A stretch of DNA of 64,000 nucleotides from Setophaga petechia (GCA_024362935.1 JANCRA010000007.1:7380503-7444502), one strand, 5' to 3'; positions 38,040 through 49,660 are shown, counted from the stretch's first letter. The notes: generated from the sequence alone by a model not told the origin. Made by a program: numbers and translations.

Positions 38040-41000
38040 AAATTATTTAGTTAGGCTCTATCTGTCTCATGTTGAAGCATTAAAGAGAGCCAAGGGATTG
38101 CTGCAGAAACAATTATTTGAATCAGGGTATATACAAGTGTATAAATTCAATTTGGGCTCTCACTAATTTTAAACAAGAGCCAAGGGAGGGACCACAGTTT
38201 CTCTGCCCCTCACTTTTAAACATGATCCATTGTGACAGAAGTTTCCATCACACTTTTTGAGGCATTAGTCCTTCGGGGTGTTTGGTTTGGCAAAATAGTG
38301 CCATGTTCATGACTGACTTCAATACCACCATCCTCACAGACCCTCTGAACTTGGGGCATGAACTTGGGAAAAAGAATTCTATTTCTTCCCATTTCTAGAG
38401 AGATGATGCTAGCAAACTCTTAGCAACTTTTCATGTAAGAACAAAGCAGTTTTGAAAAGCTGACTGTGTTACTAATTGGATGTGACCAAAAAGCCCAATC
38501 AGGATGTTTTCTGAGAAGCCACCTGACATCACTGCCTTTCAGCTTACTGGGCAACTTTTTCAGCTTTTTATAGTGACATAATATTCAGAGAAAATATTGT
38601 TTAGTCCTTGTATTTCACTTTTGAAGCCCTTTACTATAGAGAATTTTGAATCTTTAAGCTCTCCTTCCCTTTCCAGTGTCACTGTAGGAATTAGTCTTAT
38701 CTGGCAGAAACATATTTCATCTCAGCTGACTTGCAAAGCACACAAGGTTACAGCAGTTGAGAGAAGGAAGCATGGCTTGGGATTGGCCAGTGTGCTGCAG
38801 ACTGTGACTTGTCCATGGAGCAGAATTTGGGACTCTCTCATGTGAGACACTCTGGTCCTCCTCGTGCTGATAAAGGAGTAGCAGTCACAAGGGAGCTGGA
38901 GAAATCCCTTTCTAGTCCATGCCTTCATCATACTTTATCAGCAATCCCCCTATTTTCTACAATGCTCTAGTCCCAACAAAGTAACTGAAGATACAAACTG
39001 TCCTGATGCCCTCTGGGACATCTGCCAGGAGTGAATGGCATTTCCCAGCATCAGGGTGTGCACCAAGACAATTTTGCCCAGGCAGGTCTGGAGCTGAGAT
39101 CCCCACATGCCTTGTTCTGCTTTTTATCCCACTCCAGTACAATCACAGCAGCTCCCAGTGGGAGAAAGTTCTAAAGTGCTTTGTAATCATTAAACTTCAC
39201 AGTACCCTTTGGGTTAATTATTTGTATGGCAGGAGAAGTCATCCACAGAAGTGACACATATGAGAGATCCATGTGTCAGCCTTTATAGACCTGATTGTGC
39301 TCAGGTTTTTTGGCCCATTTTAGCAGCATCCGGATGCTATAATCAAATTATATGTGTAAGTTCTGGTTTTGATGAACTGAACATAAAAGAACAAACAAGA
39401 AAATGAGCTTTTCTACAGCCTCCTCTTCCTCTGAGTGCAGCGTTTCAAGGTCCTCATGGAGCACTCCCTGAAGCAGGGCTGCAGCTTACCAAGCCTCAGT
39501 CCCTCCTGGCACTCTCATTCATGCATTCTGTCAAACAACATTTTCTTTGATTTTTTATCGAGATCTTCTTGACTGAGATCTTCAAAGCAATTAATTCAGT
39601 GCTCCATGATTGCAGCTGCTGAATAATTGTTTGTTAGAGCATTTTCTTTCCCAGGCAAGAGATGTAAAGTAGTTGCTCCCCTCAATAAACAAGTTGTCAA
39701 ATGTGATTAGTTAATAGACCTGTAATCATGCGATAGCATGAAGGTAAGGATATGGTAAGTGTGATGTGAAAATGCATATTTAAATTAAAGCTATAGGGGA
39801 ACATTTTCCCATAGGAACTCTTCCTATCAATGCTGAAATAGACAATTTACTATTCACAATGATTAACTGCAGATCATTAATTAAAGAAAACAAGAGATTA
39901 GTCATCAAGCATTTCAAATTAAAGATGCATTGATTGTTTGAGTTACTTTTAGGTCTGGTCAGGAGAACACGTTAGTGCCCAGGTCCCCATGGCTGAGCCA
40001 GCCTTCCCATATAAACTGGCATGAAGAAGGAAAAGCCTGTTAAAATTAAGGTCAAAAATGTACTAGCCAATATTAAGCTCCCAGAGCCTGAAATGTGATC
40101 CTATGCTCCTATTGACCAGCCCTGTAATTTGCCATAGTGTTTCTGGTCAGACACATTAGGAGGCAGAAATGGAGAACCCAGGCTTGTGGGGAAGAGGGAA
40201 TGTCGTTTTTGGCAAGGGAATGCAAAATGCCAACCTAAATGCAGTTACAGAGAAAATGTATTATAGCTAAAAAAATCTAATTAGCTCATTTTTATCTCTA
40301 AATAATAAAGCTATCCTTCTGCCTGCCCTTTAGAAGAAATCTGAGACAATCCTGCAGTGGAATCTGTGGAAAGCAGAAGCCCTGTGCAAAAGAATCTTGC
40401 AAGGCTGGGGGTTTTTCCTTCCACCCTCCCTTGGGAACTGTACATTCAATGGTATCATTTCCTAAAAGAGTTTTCCTTGACAGAAAAAACAAATACTTTT
40501 ATTTTTGTTTTTGTTAAAAGCTGTATCTATTACAGAAATTTAATTCTTCATTTGGGAATTATAAGCAGTAATACAATAATAACAGTTGTTGGTTACCACA
40601 CGCTTATTTTAGACTATTCCAGGCAGCTGCCTTCTGCTTTTTGTGCAATCTCTTAGCATTAGGCTCCAATATAAAATAAATTACTCTGAACTGTCTGCCA
40701 AATTTGACTATTCTTTTAAAATCAAGTAGCTGTTACTTACATTATGTAATAGCAATAGGGATAATTTAATTACCAAGTCACGTATGAAAAATAAGACTTC
40801 AGCCTGCAACCTTCAGGAAATTAACCACCTAACTACTATTAAAAAGATGATCAGGGTACAGAATCCTGGTACAATGGACCTGTGAAGCCACTGCAGCAGT
40901 GATGTGCTGCATAGTCAGAGGCTGTGGGGTCACTGCTGCTTCTAGCCCAAATCTGCTGGGATTTTGTTTGCTTTTTGGAGGCACTGGAGGCAAAGCTTTC

Positions 41001-43120
41001 ATAAGTGTTGAGCATCTCCTCTGATGTATCCCGGGATGAGCTCCCTGCACGCTGCCAGTCCTCACATCCCTGTGGCACCTGGACCCAAAGGCAGTAATTC
41101 TAGAGGGGGCTGACACACTACTGGCCCTGGAGCTGTGGACAGAGTGGGGCAGGGGTCCTTACCCCAGGGCTGGCTGTGGTCCCTATGACCCCTCACAGCC
41201 TTGCCCCACCATTTGGGGTGCCCCTTTGCCATAAGGGCTTCTGCAGGACTCCAGCTTCCTGCTCCTTCCTCAATGATTTTTACAAGCTGAGCATTTAACC
41301 AGGACTACAGGCTACCACTTATGTGCTAGTAAAGCAGGTTTATAAATAAAATCCCTCCAGGTTCATCTCCTTTGAGGGTTACTTCAGTTACTCCCATTCT
41401 TCTTCTTCCCCCCGGATGGCTCCCAGTCTTACAGTGGGTTCCTCTTATTCCCTCTGCCTCCCTTCCACACCTCTCCTTTTCCTGCTGCAATAAATAAGGA
41501 CAATGGTTTCTTAAGAGAGTTTCAAGGTACTAGACCTTTTAGAAGTGATCAAAGGTAGCTGGAAGATCACCCGTACACACAAAACCATGGCTGGACTGCT
41601 CAGCTGAGGATGACATAGATGGCAAATGTCACAAAGCTCATGATAGTATCCCTCAAGCCAGTGAGACACGGGTTAGGACCAGGTTACTCCAGATAGCTGC
41701 ACTGCTGACAAAGAGCATCCAAGCTTCCTTGGAAGGCTACACACTGGATCAAGTGGATGCATCCCTTCTTTGGCTACACATTGCTCGAGAGACATCCTCT
41801 TGCTTGTTAGTATGCAGCTGGTGTGGTTCACTAGCTCTGCCAAGCAGAGCTTTTTAATTCTCCCTCGCTGGAGAGAGGAACTTCAGAATAAGAGAATGAT
41901 TAATGGAGGGAGGAAAAAAAAGCAAACAAAATTTAAAAAGGGATAATAAAAACCCTCAATGAAAGTGAAACGATCAAGATTTATGAGAATTCTATGAATT
42001 CCTCGCAGCCGTTCAAAGCAGGATTGCATAAGCCGCAGCACACCTCACTCGGCACATCCATTTAATGAGAACGGCCGTGTTTACGCTTTCATTGACGCCG
42101 CCTCCATGCCCGCAGGCTCCAGGCGAGGCCTGTTCACACACGTTCGGAGCAAACAGAAAGCCAGGAAGCCAGGCCCGGGTAAGACGGCACCAGCTGGAGG
42201 GGCTTTGGGTGCGAGAAGTGGGACCTGCCTGCAGCGCAGCTCGGAGGGACAGTGCAGGGCAGCAGCACCCAGCACAGGGACAGCCAGCGAGTGAGGACAT
42301 GTACCAGGGTACTACAGTGAAATCTGGGGTTTTGCAACTCCAGGAGAACAGCAATTGGATAAATCAAAATTTTCCAGGGAAGGTTGACCAGCTTGCATTC
42401 AACAGTGTGATGTTCAGGACTACAGTGATATAGCCCTGGCAAATCTTTTCCATTCCCTTCCAACTCTCAGGGAAATCAATTAAATGTCTCTGATCAGGTT
42501 GTTCACTGTGGCTGGGGACAGGTGGTCTTCCTATGCTCCTGCAGGGGTGAACAAAGCCAAACTGCATTAAGGGTGCCTTCAAGCTGCTTGAAATTGGACA
42601 TCATTGGAAGACCTTAGCAGATCTTCTAGTCCGGAGAGTGTTCAACAGAGGAGAAGTGGCTGGACCAGCTGTGAGACGTTTGCAATGAATTGTCTCCATA
42701 CTAAACACTGGATGTGAATAATATCCCTGCACTCCCCATAAAGTAGTCCCTTCACTGCCAAACTCCCTCTAACACAAGGGGGTTAAACACCAAGTTAACC
42801 TGGATGGCAAAAGCCAAGAGAATCCAGGTCACTGCAAAGCACAGCTTTTACACGATCCCCTTTGTGGGCTGCAAAGCTCTTGTTTGCCCAAGAAAAGCTC
42901 TGCTGCGTGATGTGTTGCAGGATAGAAGAGTTGGTTATAATTGGATGAGATGGGCAGAGATGATACCTGGGCATGGAATGTCTTAGTTTGCAGACAGAAA
43001 TCACTCCTGAACTCCTCCAAGGTGCTGAGGTGTGCAGCACAGTCAGTACAACTTCCCAGAGGTTGCAAACCTTTCTGAACAGGTTCAGGAGCCAGATCAA
43101 AAGGGTACAGGTCAGTATGA
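38040..43120. other. Intergenic, no gene; AT-rich and CpG-richer patches
   Basis: No coding region is supported. Notable patches are an AT-rich, binding-site-like stretch at about 39540-39960, a homeodomain-core-rich stretch near 40200-40310, and a CpG-richer patch at about 42000-42300. All are discussed as findings. Confidence 0.6.
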
Positions 43121-43123
43121 TCT

Positions 43124-43172
43124 CCCCTGAATTACATTCTTAAACACTGTGTTTAAGAATGTAATTCAGGGG
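43124..43172. repeat. Perfect 49-bp palindrome (24-bp arms)
   Basis: The left arm 43124-43147 and right arm 43149-43172 are exact reverse complements with a single T between them. The arms start CCCCTGAATTACATTC and end TTAAACAC. Extruded as DNA or transcribed, this would form a near-loopless hairpin. Confidence 0.95.
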
Positions 43173-43183
43173 CTGTGGACATT

Positions 43184-43244
43184 CTATTCCTCCACCCCTG
43201 CTGAATTACATTAAGAATGTAATTCAGGAGGGGCAGAGGAATAG
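43184..43244. repeat. Second, imperfect palindrome (29-bp arms)
   Basis: Arms 43184-43212 and 43216-43244 are reverse complements with three mismatches and a 3-base centre. The innermost 12 bases of each arm (CTGAATTACATT) are the same 12-mer found in the palindrome just upstream, so the two are related duplications. Confidence 0.9.
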
Positions 43245-43743
43245 ATTGCATTCATACCCCCTCCAGGTAATCATCATACTATTAACTCAAAATGTTGAAG
43301 TATTTATGCTGTCTATTGTGTGCACACGTGTATGCATAAGTTCTAACACTGCCAGCCACCTATCAAGGCACACACGGAGGGAGCCCAGACAGCAGGGCTT
43401 GTAAAATGTGACACCCAACTTCTGCATCTGCCCATTGCTTCTAAGCTGGCTGAATCTAAGTGACATGTTCCTTCTTTCTTCTCTTTCTCCTTTCTTAAGT
43501 AGATAAGGAAAATAAATCAAAATGATACAAGCACAACTTTTCCATTTCTTATATCATCCTCTATCTCAGTTCTACCAATGCCAAAGCAGTGCTGCTCACC
43601 TCATGAGGATGGCTGTGTTGATGGAGCAATTCTCACAGGCTGAGGGTTAGGGCCACCAGGCAAACTGGGAGGAGGCTTGTCCACTGCCCATTAAGACAGG
43701 TGATTGTTGGAGAGCCTTTCAAGAGCCTTTCTATTACACAGTA

Positions 43744-44151
43744 TCACCTTGTTGATATTCTTGCAAGGGGAAGAACAAGAAGCTCTTCACTTTGAATAGC
43801 TGGAGGTGTGCTACTTCTCACAGCTCGCCCTTTGCATTTTGGCAGCTCTGTCCAGGCCCCCAGGTCCTTAACTTCTTTCCAAACACTAAAAGCAGTACTT
43901 GCATCAGTCTTAAAATCTTGTGACTTTGCCCATAGTAAAACACTACGAAGAGCACAGTTATAATACCTTTTCTTTTCCACAAAGAAAAGAATACCTTTTC
44001 TTTGTGGAATACCTTTTCTTTTCCACAAAGCTTTCCATGTGGATAAACCATTGTGTTCATCACTTGATAAGTCCCCATTATGTCCCCAGCAGCTCACGTG
44101 TACCTCAGGTGTCAAAATCAGTCTGGTCCGGACCGGGCAGCATCTCTCCAT
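43744..44151 (-). pseudogene. Endogenous retrovirus gag leader remnant
   Basis: A minus-strand frame with no internal stop but scrambled content. Short segments (LSSDEHNG, LLWAKSQDFKTDASTAFS, WKEVKDLGAW) resemble the matrix end of avian betaretrovirus-like (ERVK-type) Gag. The middle (43962-44030) carries a local inverted and direct duplication that replaces normal matrix sequence, and the frame stops soon after. No capsid, protease, polymerase or envelope follows. It is a dead fragment next to an LTR-like promoter on the same strand. Confidence 0.5.
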
Positions 44152-44900
44152 GCTCTCAATGCTGTGCTGGGCTCTGTCTCCAGCTGTACCTCACTCTACA
44201 ATCCCAAGTCACTTTGAGGTTGCCATGTGGCACAGCATACGTTGTAGCTGAGATGACCACGCTACACAGAGCATCATCATACAACTTCAGAAAGCTTCAA
44301 CCCATACACAGTAACACCTAACCTCTTCAGAAGGCTTCAGGTGTCTGCTCATACAGAGTAACATCATTCCACTTCAGAAGGCTGCAAGCAACTGCCCTTC
44401 TTTTTCTTCATATAAAAGAAAAGCCCAGCCTTTTATACCCTCGTGGTTAATGCACTGCACCTGTGTGCCCTCTGCTCCCTTTGGTGATTGGTCAGTGCAC
44501 GTGGGCACTCCATGGCTCATTGCCTTCAATGCTGCTCACCTGCTTCTCACAGCTGTGGCCCATTGGGGATCAGGCTCAGCTGCAGCCCCACTCCCAATTC
44601 CCACAAACTGAGTTGTTAATATACAATGGCTCCTATAGGTACACAAAGCCCAAATGCACAGAGAAGCTTCTACAAAATCACCCAGCCCTCACACTTCAGC
44701 CCCGCCAACCCTGGCTATGGATGGGCTATGCCAGCAGGATCATCCCTGACCAAGCACCAGAATGGGATTCCAGCTTCAGCCTGGAAGAGGTGTCCGGTTT
44801 GCAGCAACACAGCAGGGTGGACACCACTTCTGTGTTACTCCAAAGTGCTGGTGTTCAATCCTAGGGCCAAGAGCAGGAGCTGGGTGGGCTCTGTTGACAG
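44152..44900 (-). mobile_element. Probable ERV LTR, minus strand
   Basis: Read on the minus strand, a CCAAT box (44491-44487) is followed about 50 bases later by TATAAAA (44437-44431). About 280 bases of putative R/U5 then lead into the gag remnant. That order is what a 5' LTR predicts. Exact LTR ends and a primer-binding site could not be fixed, and no AATAAA was seen between the TATA box and gag, so the call is tentative. Confidence 0.45.
44265..44395. repeat. Threefold 40-47-bp tandem repeat
   Basis: Three diverged units share CATAC-A-AGTAACA and CTTCAGAAGGCTTCA-type cores; TTCAG recurs at 44286, 44326 and 44373. It lies inside the putative LTR leader. Confidence 0.65.
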
Positions 44901-47330
44901 CTGCCCTACACAGTAAACCACCTCTCCCCAATCCTCCTCACCTGCTTTCTGTCAAGCCTGCCAAAACTGTAATAAAAGATAAGGAAAAACAGAGCCAAAA
45001 TCTTAATTTCTGAACAGTATTGCCACAAGAAACCATCACCAGGCTCCTCATGGCAAACCACAGTGTTGCAAAACTGGCAGTGGTCCTGTTAAGCCCACTG
45101 CTCTCATGGCAAATGCTGTGTTCTCGGTTCTTCAGGGCATGCACACATGATCTCTCTCTCTCTCCCCTTCTCTGCATATTGGTATTTTATATAAATCAGT
45201 ATTTTCTAGCCCTTAACAACCATTTTTCTCCACCAGCAATTCAGCTCCCATCTAGCCAAAGTGGCTCAAATGGCAAGGGCGGCTGAGGGGGACCCCGACA
45301 GGAGCGGAGCCCAGCAGTGGCAGAAGAAAGCAAATACATTGGGCATGGCCATTTCACAAGCCTGATCACCTCCAGATGAGCTGCTTGTGCAGGGCTGGTG
45401 TGTTTCTGTGTGTACCTGTGAATGCAATTTGTTCAACAATTACTTACACATAAATTTTGAAACTAAGAGCAACCAAATAACCTGATAAACAATCCCAGCC
45501 ACCAGGGACAGAGGAGCAGCAGGCTCAGAGGTAATTATATATTTACATTACATATTTTTTATCTATATAAGTATATAAACCTACAGATAAAATATTTATA
45601 AAAATATAGAAATTATTTTATTATTTTATTTATACTTTTGCATTTATATCTACTTATATAAACACAGATTTAGCACTTCATTATATATCTTTCTAATTAC
45701 ATCTTTTATATTGCCCACAGGCATTATGAAATCCTGCAGGTGGCAGGAGGCGCGAGGCAGGCAGTACCCCCACCCCAGGGAGAGGAGAAGCACAGGATCA
45801 ACCTCACAGGCGCTGGGAAACCCCCGGGGGAAGAACCACCGGAGGGTGATGCAGAATAAGCCCTCCCTGAGGAGCCACCCCCCAGCCCCACTGCAGCCAC
45901 CTGTACACATTGCTGCCTTTGTTTGCCACGGTCAAACCCTGGTACCTGTCAAACAGAGAGGAAAAAAAAAATCTCTCCCCTAAAAATTCATTATCTCACT
46001 GTTTTGGATAAGCACTGAGAGAAACATCCATTTTATGTCCTCCAAGGAAGTTCTGCAGGTGAAACATTAGCCTAGCTATTTGCAGAAAGGAGAAATGCAA
46101 CCCTCTGTTTTCCATTAATTTTTGGAGGAGAGGATGGGGAGGGGAAGCAGAGATGATGGCAGGGAAAGCAGGGATGACAGCAGAGACTAGGTGGCAGTTG
46201 GGCTGGAGCCATTTCTCCTGCATCATGAGAAATCAGAAGCATCACAGATTATTTTAGTCCCTTTTTTGTAGGTCACCTTTAATAGAAATGTTAATAAAGC
46301 TGTTATCTGTATATCTGAAATATTATATGGTAGCTCTGTAATTCACTGTCTTTATCAGCCTTCTTTAATGTATAATTTAATGCTTGTATAGCTATTTTGT
46401 TTGGGTATGACTCTCAGAATTACGACTAAAAAAAATCTCTATGCTAGTTAACTACTTTTTATGGAAAGCATTTCTTTCATGTTATTTTAAAACCATGGAG
46501 CCGGGGGAAGTATTTTATGGACCACAGAATCTCACAGAGTAGTTAATTTCTGTCTGAGCTGGTTTCTTTGCTATTTTAAAGGATGCCATCAAGATCATTG
46601 CTATTTCTCTTGGTTGGGAGCCAACTGACTCTTCTGCAGTTGCGACACATCCTTGTGCTGTATTAAAGATGGGGAAAACAGCAAACATGGGAGTTGGATG
46701 CTGCTGTGTGGAAGGCAGGAAGAAGGCTCTGCCACCCCCAGCTACCCCAGGGCAGCCACTCTTTGAAATCAGGCACCAAGCATGTTGCACCTGATGGGTA
46801 AAAATTATTTCAGCCTGGGAATATGGGGGGGAAAAGGTGATGATAACCCATGTGCCCGCTGCCACTATTTCCTATCCCAGTGTCCTGCCAGCTGGGCACG
46901 GGGGCCAGGCAAGCTGGCATGGTCCCGTGAAAGGCACTTTCTTCCTGCAGGCAGCAAATGGGACTTGGCCATGTGCATGCCATGGGCTCAGTGGGGCATA
47001 TGAGCCTTCAGTGTGTGTGCCTTTGCTTGGTGCAAATACTCTAAAAGCAGTAATTGGGTGGTTAGCTGAGCCCTAGGCGAGCTCGGGCGATGCACTAAAT
47101 ATTCTGCCTTTTGTTTCATAATGAATTATTCTGTGTATCTAGAGCAAAGGGAGTTTTCTTTTTTGGTCTTTTCTCTGCAGTTCGTTCCTAGCCTACTTGT
47201 GGGGGTGTGTTGAAATCTTTGCTTTTTGCTTATGAGGTCAAGTAGTTTAATCAGGAGCAAAAAAAATCGCGTGCTTTAATCCTAAATTCTCTGAGTGGCT
47301 GCCAAATATAATTAGAAACAAATGGCTTTA
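44900..47330. other. Intergenic, no gene; AT-rich block
   Basis: It includes a short (CT)n run near 45149-45163 and a very AT-rich block at about 45530-45710. A candidate regulatory stretch at about 46240-46470 is discussed as a finding. No family is recognised. Confidence 0.6.
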
Positions 47331-47338
47331 TTCTTCAT

Positions 47339-48217
47339 TTGAGAGCTCCACAGACACTGGCAGGGGGCAGAAGGAGAGAGCTTGGTTTGCCTGGCTGTTT
47401 TTGGGGAGCTTGCAGACAAAACCACTGCAAAAAAAAACATGAGAGCGCCCTGCAGAGGATGGAGGGTTTGGGCAGAGGGGCAGGAGGCAGTGCCAGGGGG
47501 GGACAAGGCCCCTGTGTGTGCCTCCTGTGCCAGCAGCTTGGTAATTCCTCCCCTTGGTACTGGACACTAGAGGGGCTGGAGCCAGGTACCAGCCCAGGGG
47601 AGCCACATGGCCATCACTTCCTCATGTCACCACACAAGCTGATCATGTCAAGGTCCCAGCCACCCCAATGGGACCTGAGTGGGGAGCAGACACCCACATG
47701 CAGAGCACTCCAGGGGTTTAGTACTCCCTGGGCTTCCCTCCCCAGACTAGCAGTGGCTGAACCCCAACTGGGTGCACATGTAGTGTTTAGGTTACAGGAA
47801 CTGAATTCTGCTCTGAGCAACACCAGCCAGCACCTCTCACTGCAGATACCCACTGCTCCCCTGCTTACACACACTTGGGTTGTCTGCAAATTCAACTTAC
47901 CTCTATTTAGGTGTATCTGTGAACTATCCACAGAACAACAAAGATGCAGTAGTTTCCTCCTCATGGCGTGGGTCACCACTGTGTCCACTGTGTATCCTTT
48001 AGTACTTAGGATGTATGCTGAGAGTGTAGCATGGCTGCCCCTCATCTTTGCCTCCTGCTGCCCATCCCAGCACTTCCACAGCTTTGCCTCATCATGGCAT
48101 CTGCCTCATGGAAGGGACATAGCATTGCCCAATGGCACTGCAGCTACCACACCTCTGTGTGGTGGTGCTGAAATAAAACAGGGCCATTTTTCACTCCTCT
48201 GGTGTCTCCCAGCATGA
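47339..48217 (+). other. Unassigned long open frame (292 codons)
   Basis: An uninterrupted frame of 292 codons. The first codon is TTG, so the first true ATG is internal. It is rich in Leu, Ser, Pro and Gly with scattered Cys and His, and shows no domain, signal peptide or family I know. AATAAA lies 52 bases after the stop (48269-48274). It could be a chance frame in GC-rich sequence, a decayed transposon or a young transcript. I do not call it a gene. Confidence 0.25.
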
Positions 48218-48359
48218 GGGGGCATTTGAGTTTGCCCAAGTCCCTGGGGGTTGTGAGACACCTATTTCAATAAACAAACAATTTTGCCATCAAAATGGCT
48301 AAAAAGCAGCTCTCACTGACTTGTGCAAGATGGGAAGTTTTGCTGCATTGCCTAGCATA

Positions 48360-49660
48360 ACCCATGGCACAGCAGTGCCTCACAGCAGCCCTTCATGGAA
48401 TGAAGCCCCTCACAGCATCCCCTCACAGTATGACAGCCCCTCGCGGCATGGCAGCCCCTTACAACATGGCAGCCACTCATGGATCACCTCACAGAATGGC
48501 AGCCCCTCACAGCAGCCCCTCACGGCGTGGCAGCCCCTCAGGCCATGGCAACCCACCACGGGATCACCTCATGATGCTCCAGTTCCTCACAGGATGGCAA
48601 CCCCTCACAGCAGCCCCTCACAATATGGCAGCCCCCCACAGGATCACCTCATGACGCTGCAGTTCCTCACAGAACGGCAACCCCTCCCAGCAGCCCCTCA
48701 AAGCATTGCAGCCCCTCACAACATGGCAGCTGCTCATGGATCATCTCACAGAATGACATCCCCTCAAAGCAGTCTCTCACAACATGGCAGTCCTCCACGG
48801 GATCATCTCATGACATTGCAGTTCCTTACAGCATGGCAACCCCTCACAGCAACCCCCTCAAAACATGGCAGCCGCTCGTGGGTCATCTCACAGAATGGCA
48901 CCCTCACAGCAACCCCCTCACAACATGGCAGCCCCCCACAGGATCACCTCATGACACTACAGTTCCTCACAGCATGGCATCCTCTCACAGCAGCCCCTCA
49001 TAGCATGGCAGCCCCTCACAACATGGCATCCCGTCACGGGATCCCCTCATGGCACAGCAGCCCCCACGGCAGCCCCCATAGCATGGCAGCCCCTCACAGG
49101 ATCCCCTCATGGCACGGCAGCCCCTCACACGATCTCCCCATGGCACGGCAGCCCCCACAGCATGGAAGCCCTGCACGGGATCCCTCATGGCACGGCAGCC
49201 CCTCACAGGATGGCAGCCCCTCACGGGATCCCCTCATGGCACGGCAGCCCCTCACAGCATGGCAGCCCCTCACAGGATCTCCCCATGGCATGGCAGCCCC
49301 CACAGCATGGCAGCCCCTCACAGGATCTCCCCATGGCATGGCAGCCCCCACAGCATGGCAGCCCCTCACTGGATCCCCTCATGGCACGGCAGCCCCTCAC
49401 TGGATCCCCTCATGGCACGGCAGCCCCTCACGGGATCCCCTCATGGCCCGGCAGCCCCCCAGAGCAGCCCTCACAGCATGGTAGCCCCTCACGGGATCCC
49501 CTCATGGCCCGGCAGCCCCTCACAGCATGGCAGCCCCTCACGGGATCCCCTCATGGCACGGCAGCCCCTCACAGCATGGCAGCCCCTCACGGGATCCCCT
49601 CATGGCCCGGCAGCCCCTCACAGCACGGCAGCCCCTCACGTGACGCCATCTCACTGCAGG
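48360..49660. repeat. C-rich minisatellite, 18-bp motif with 31-bp and 49-bp composites
   Basis: The basic unit is close to CTCACAGCATGGCAGCCC (18 bp). A second unit of about 31 bp contains CACGGGATCCCCTCATGG. In the right half they alternate as a 49-bp composite that is nearly identical between copies. In the left half the units are older and mixed with a CATGACGCTGCAGTTCC variant recurring at roughly 80-160-bp steps. The + strand is C-rich and the - strand has a GGGG run in almost every unit. Several frames on both strands are open across it because the motif lacks stops. Confidence 0.95.

Noticed and set aside
44100..44170. A retroviral primer-binding site next to the LTR-like segment
   Set aside because: A TGG lies on the minus strand near 44150, but the following bases match no tRNA 3' end I know.
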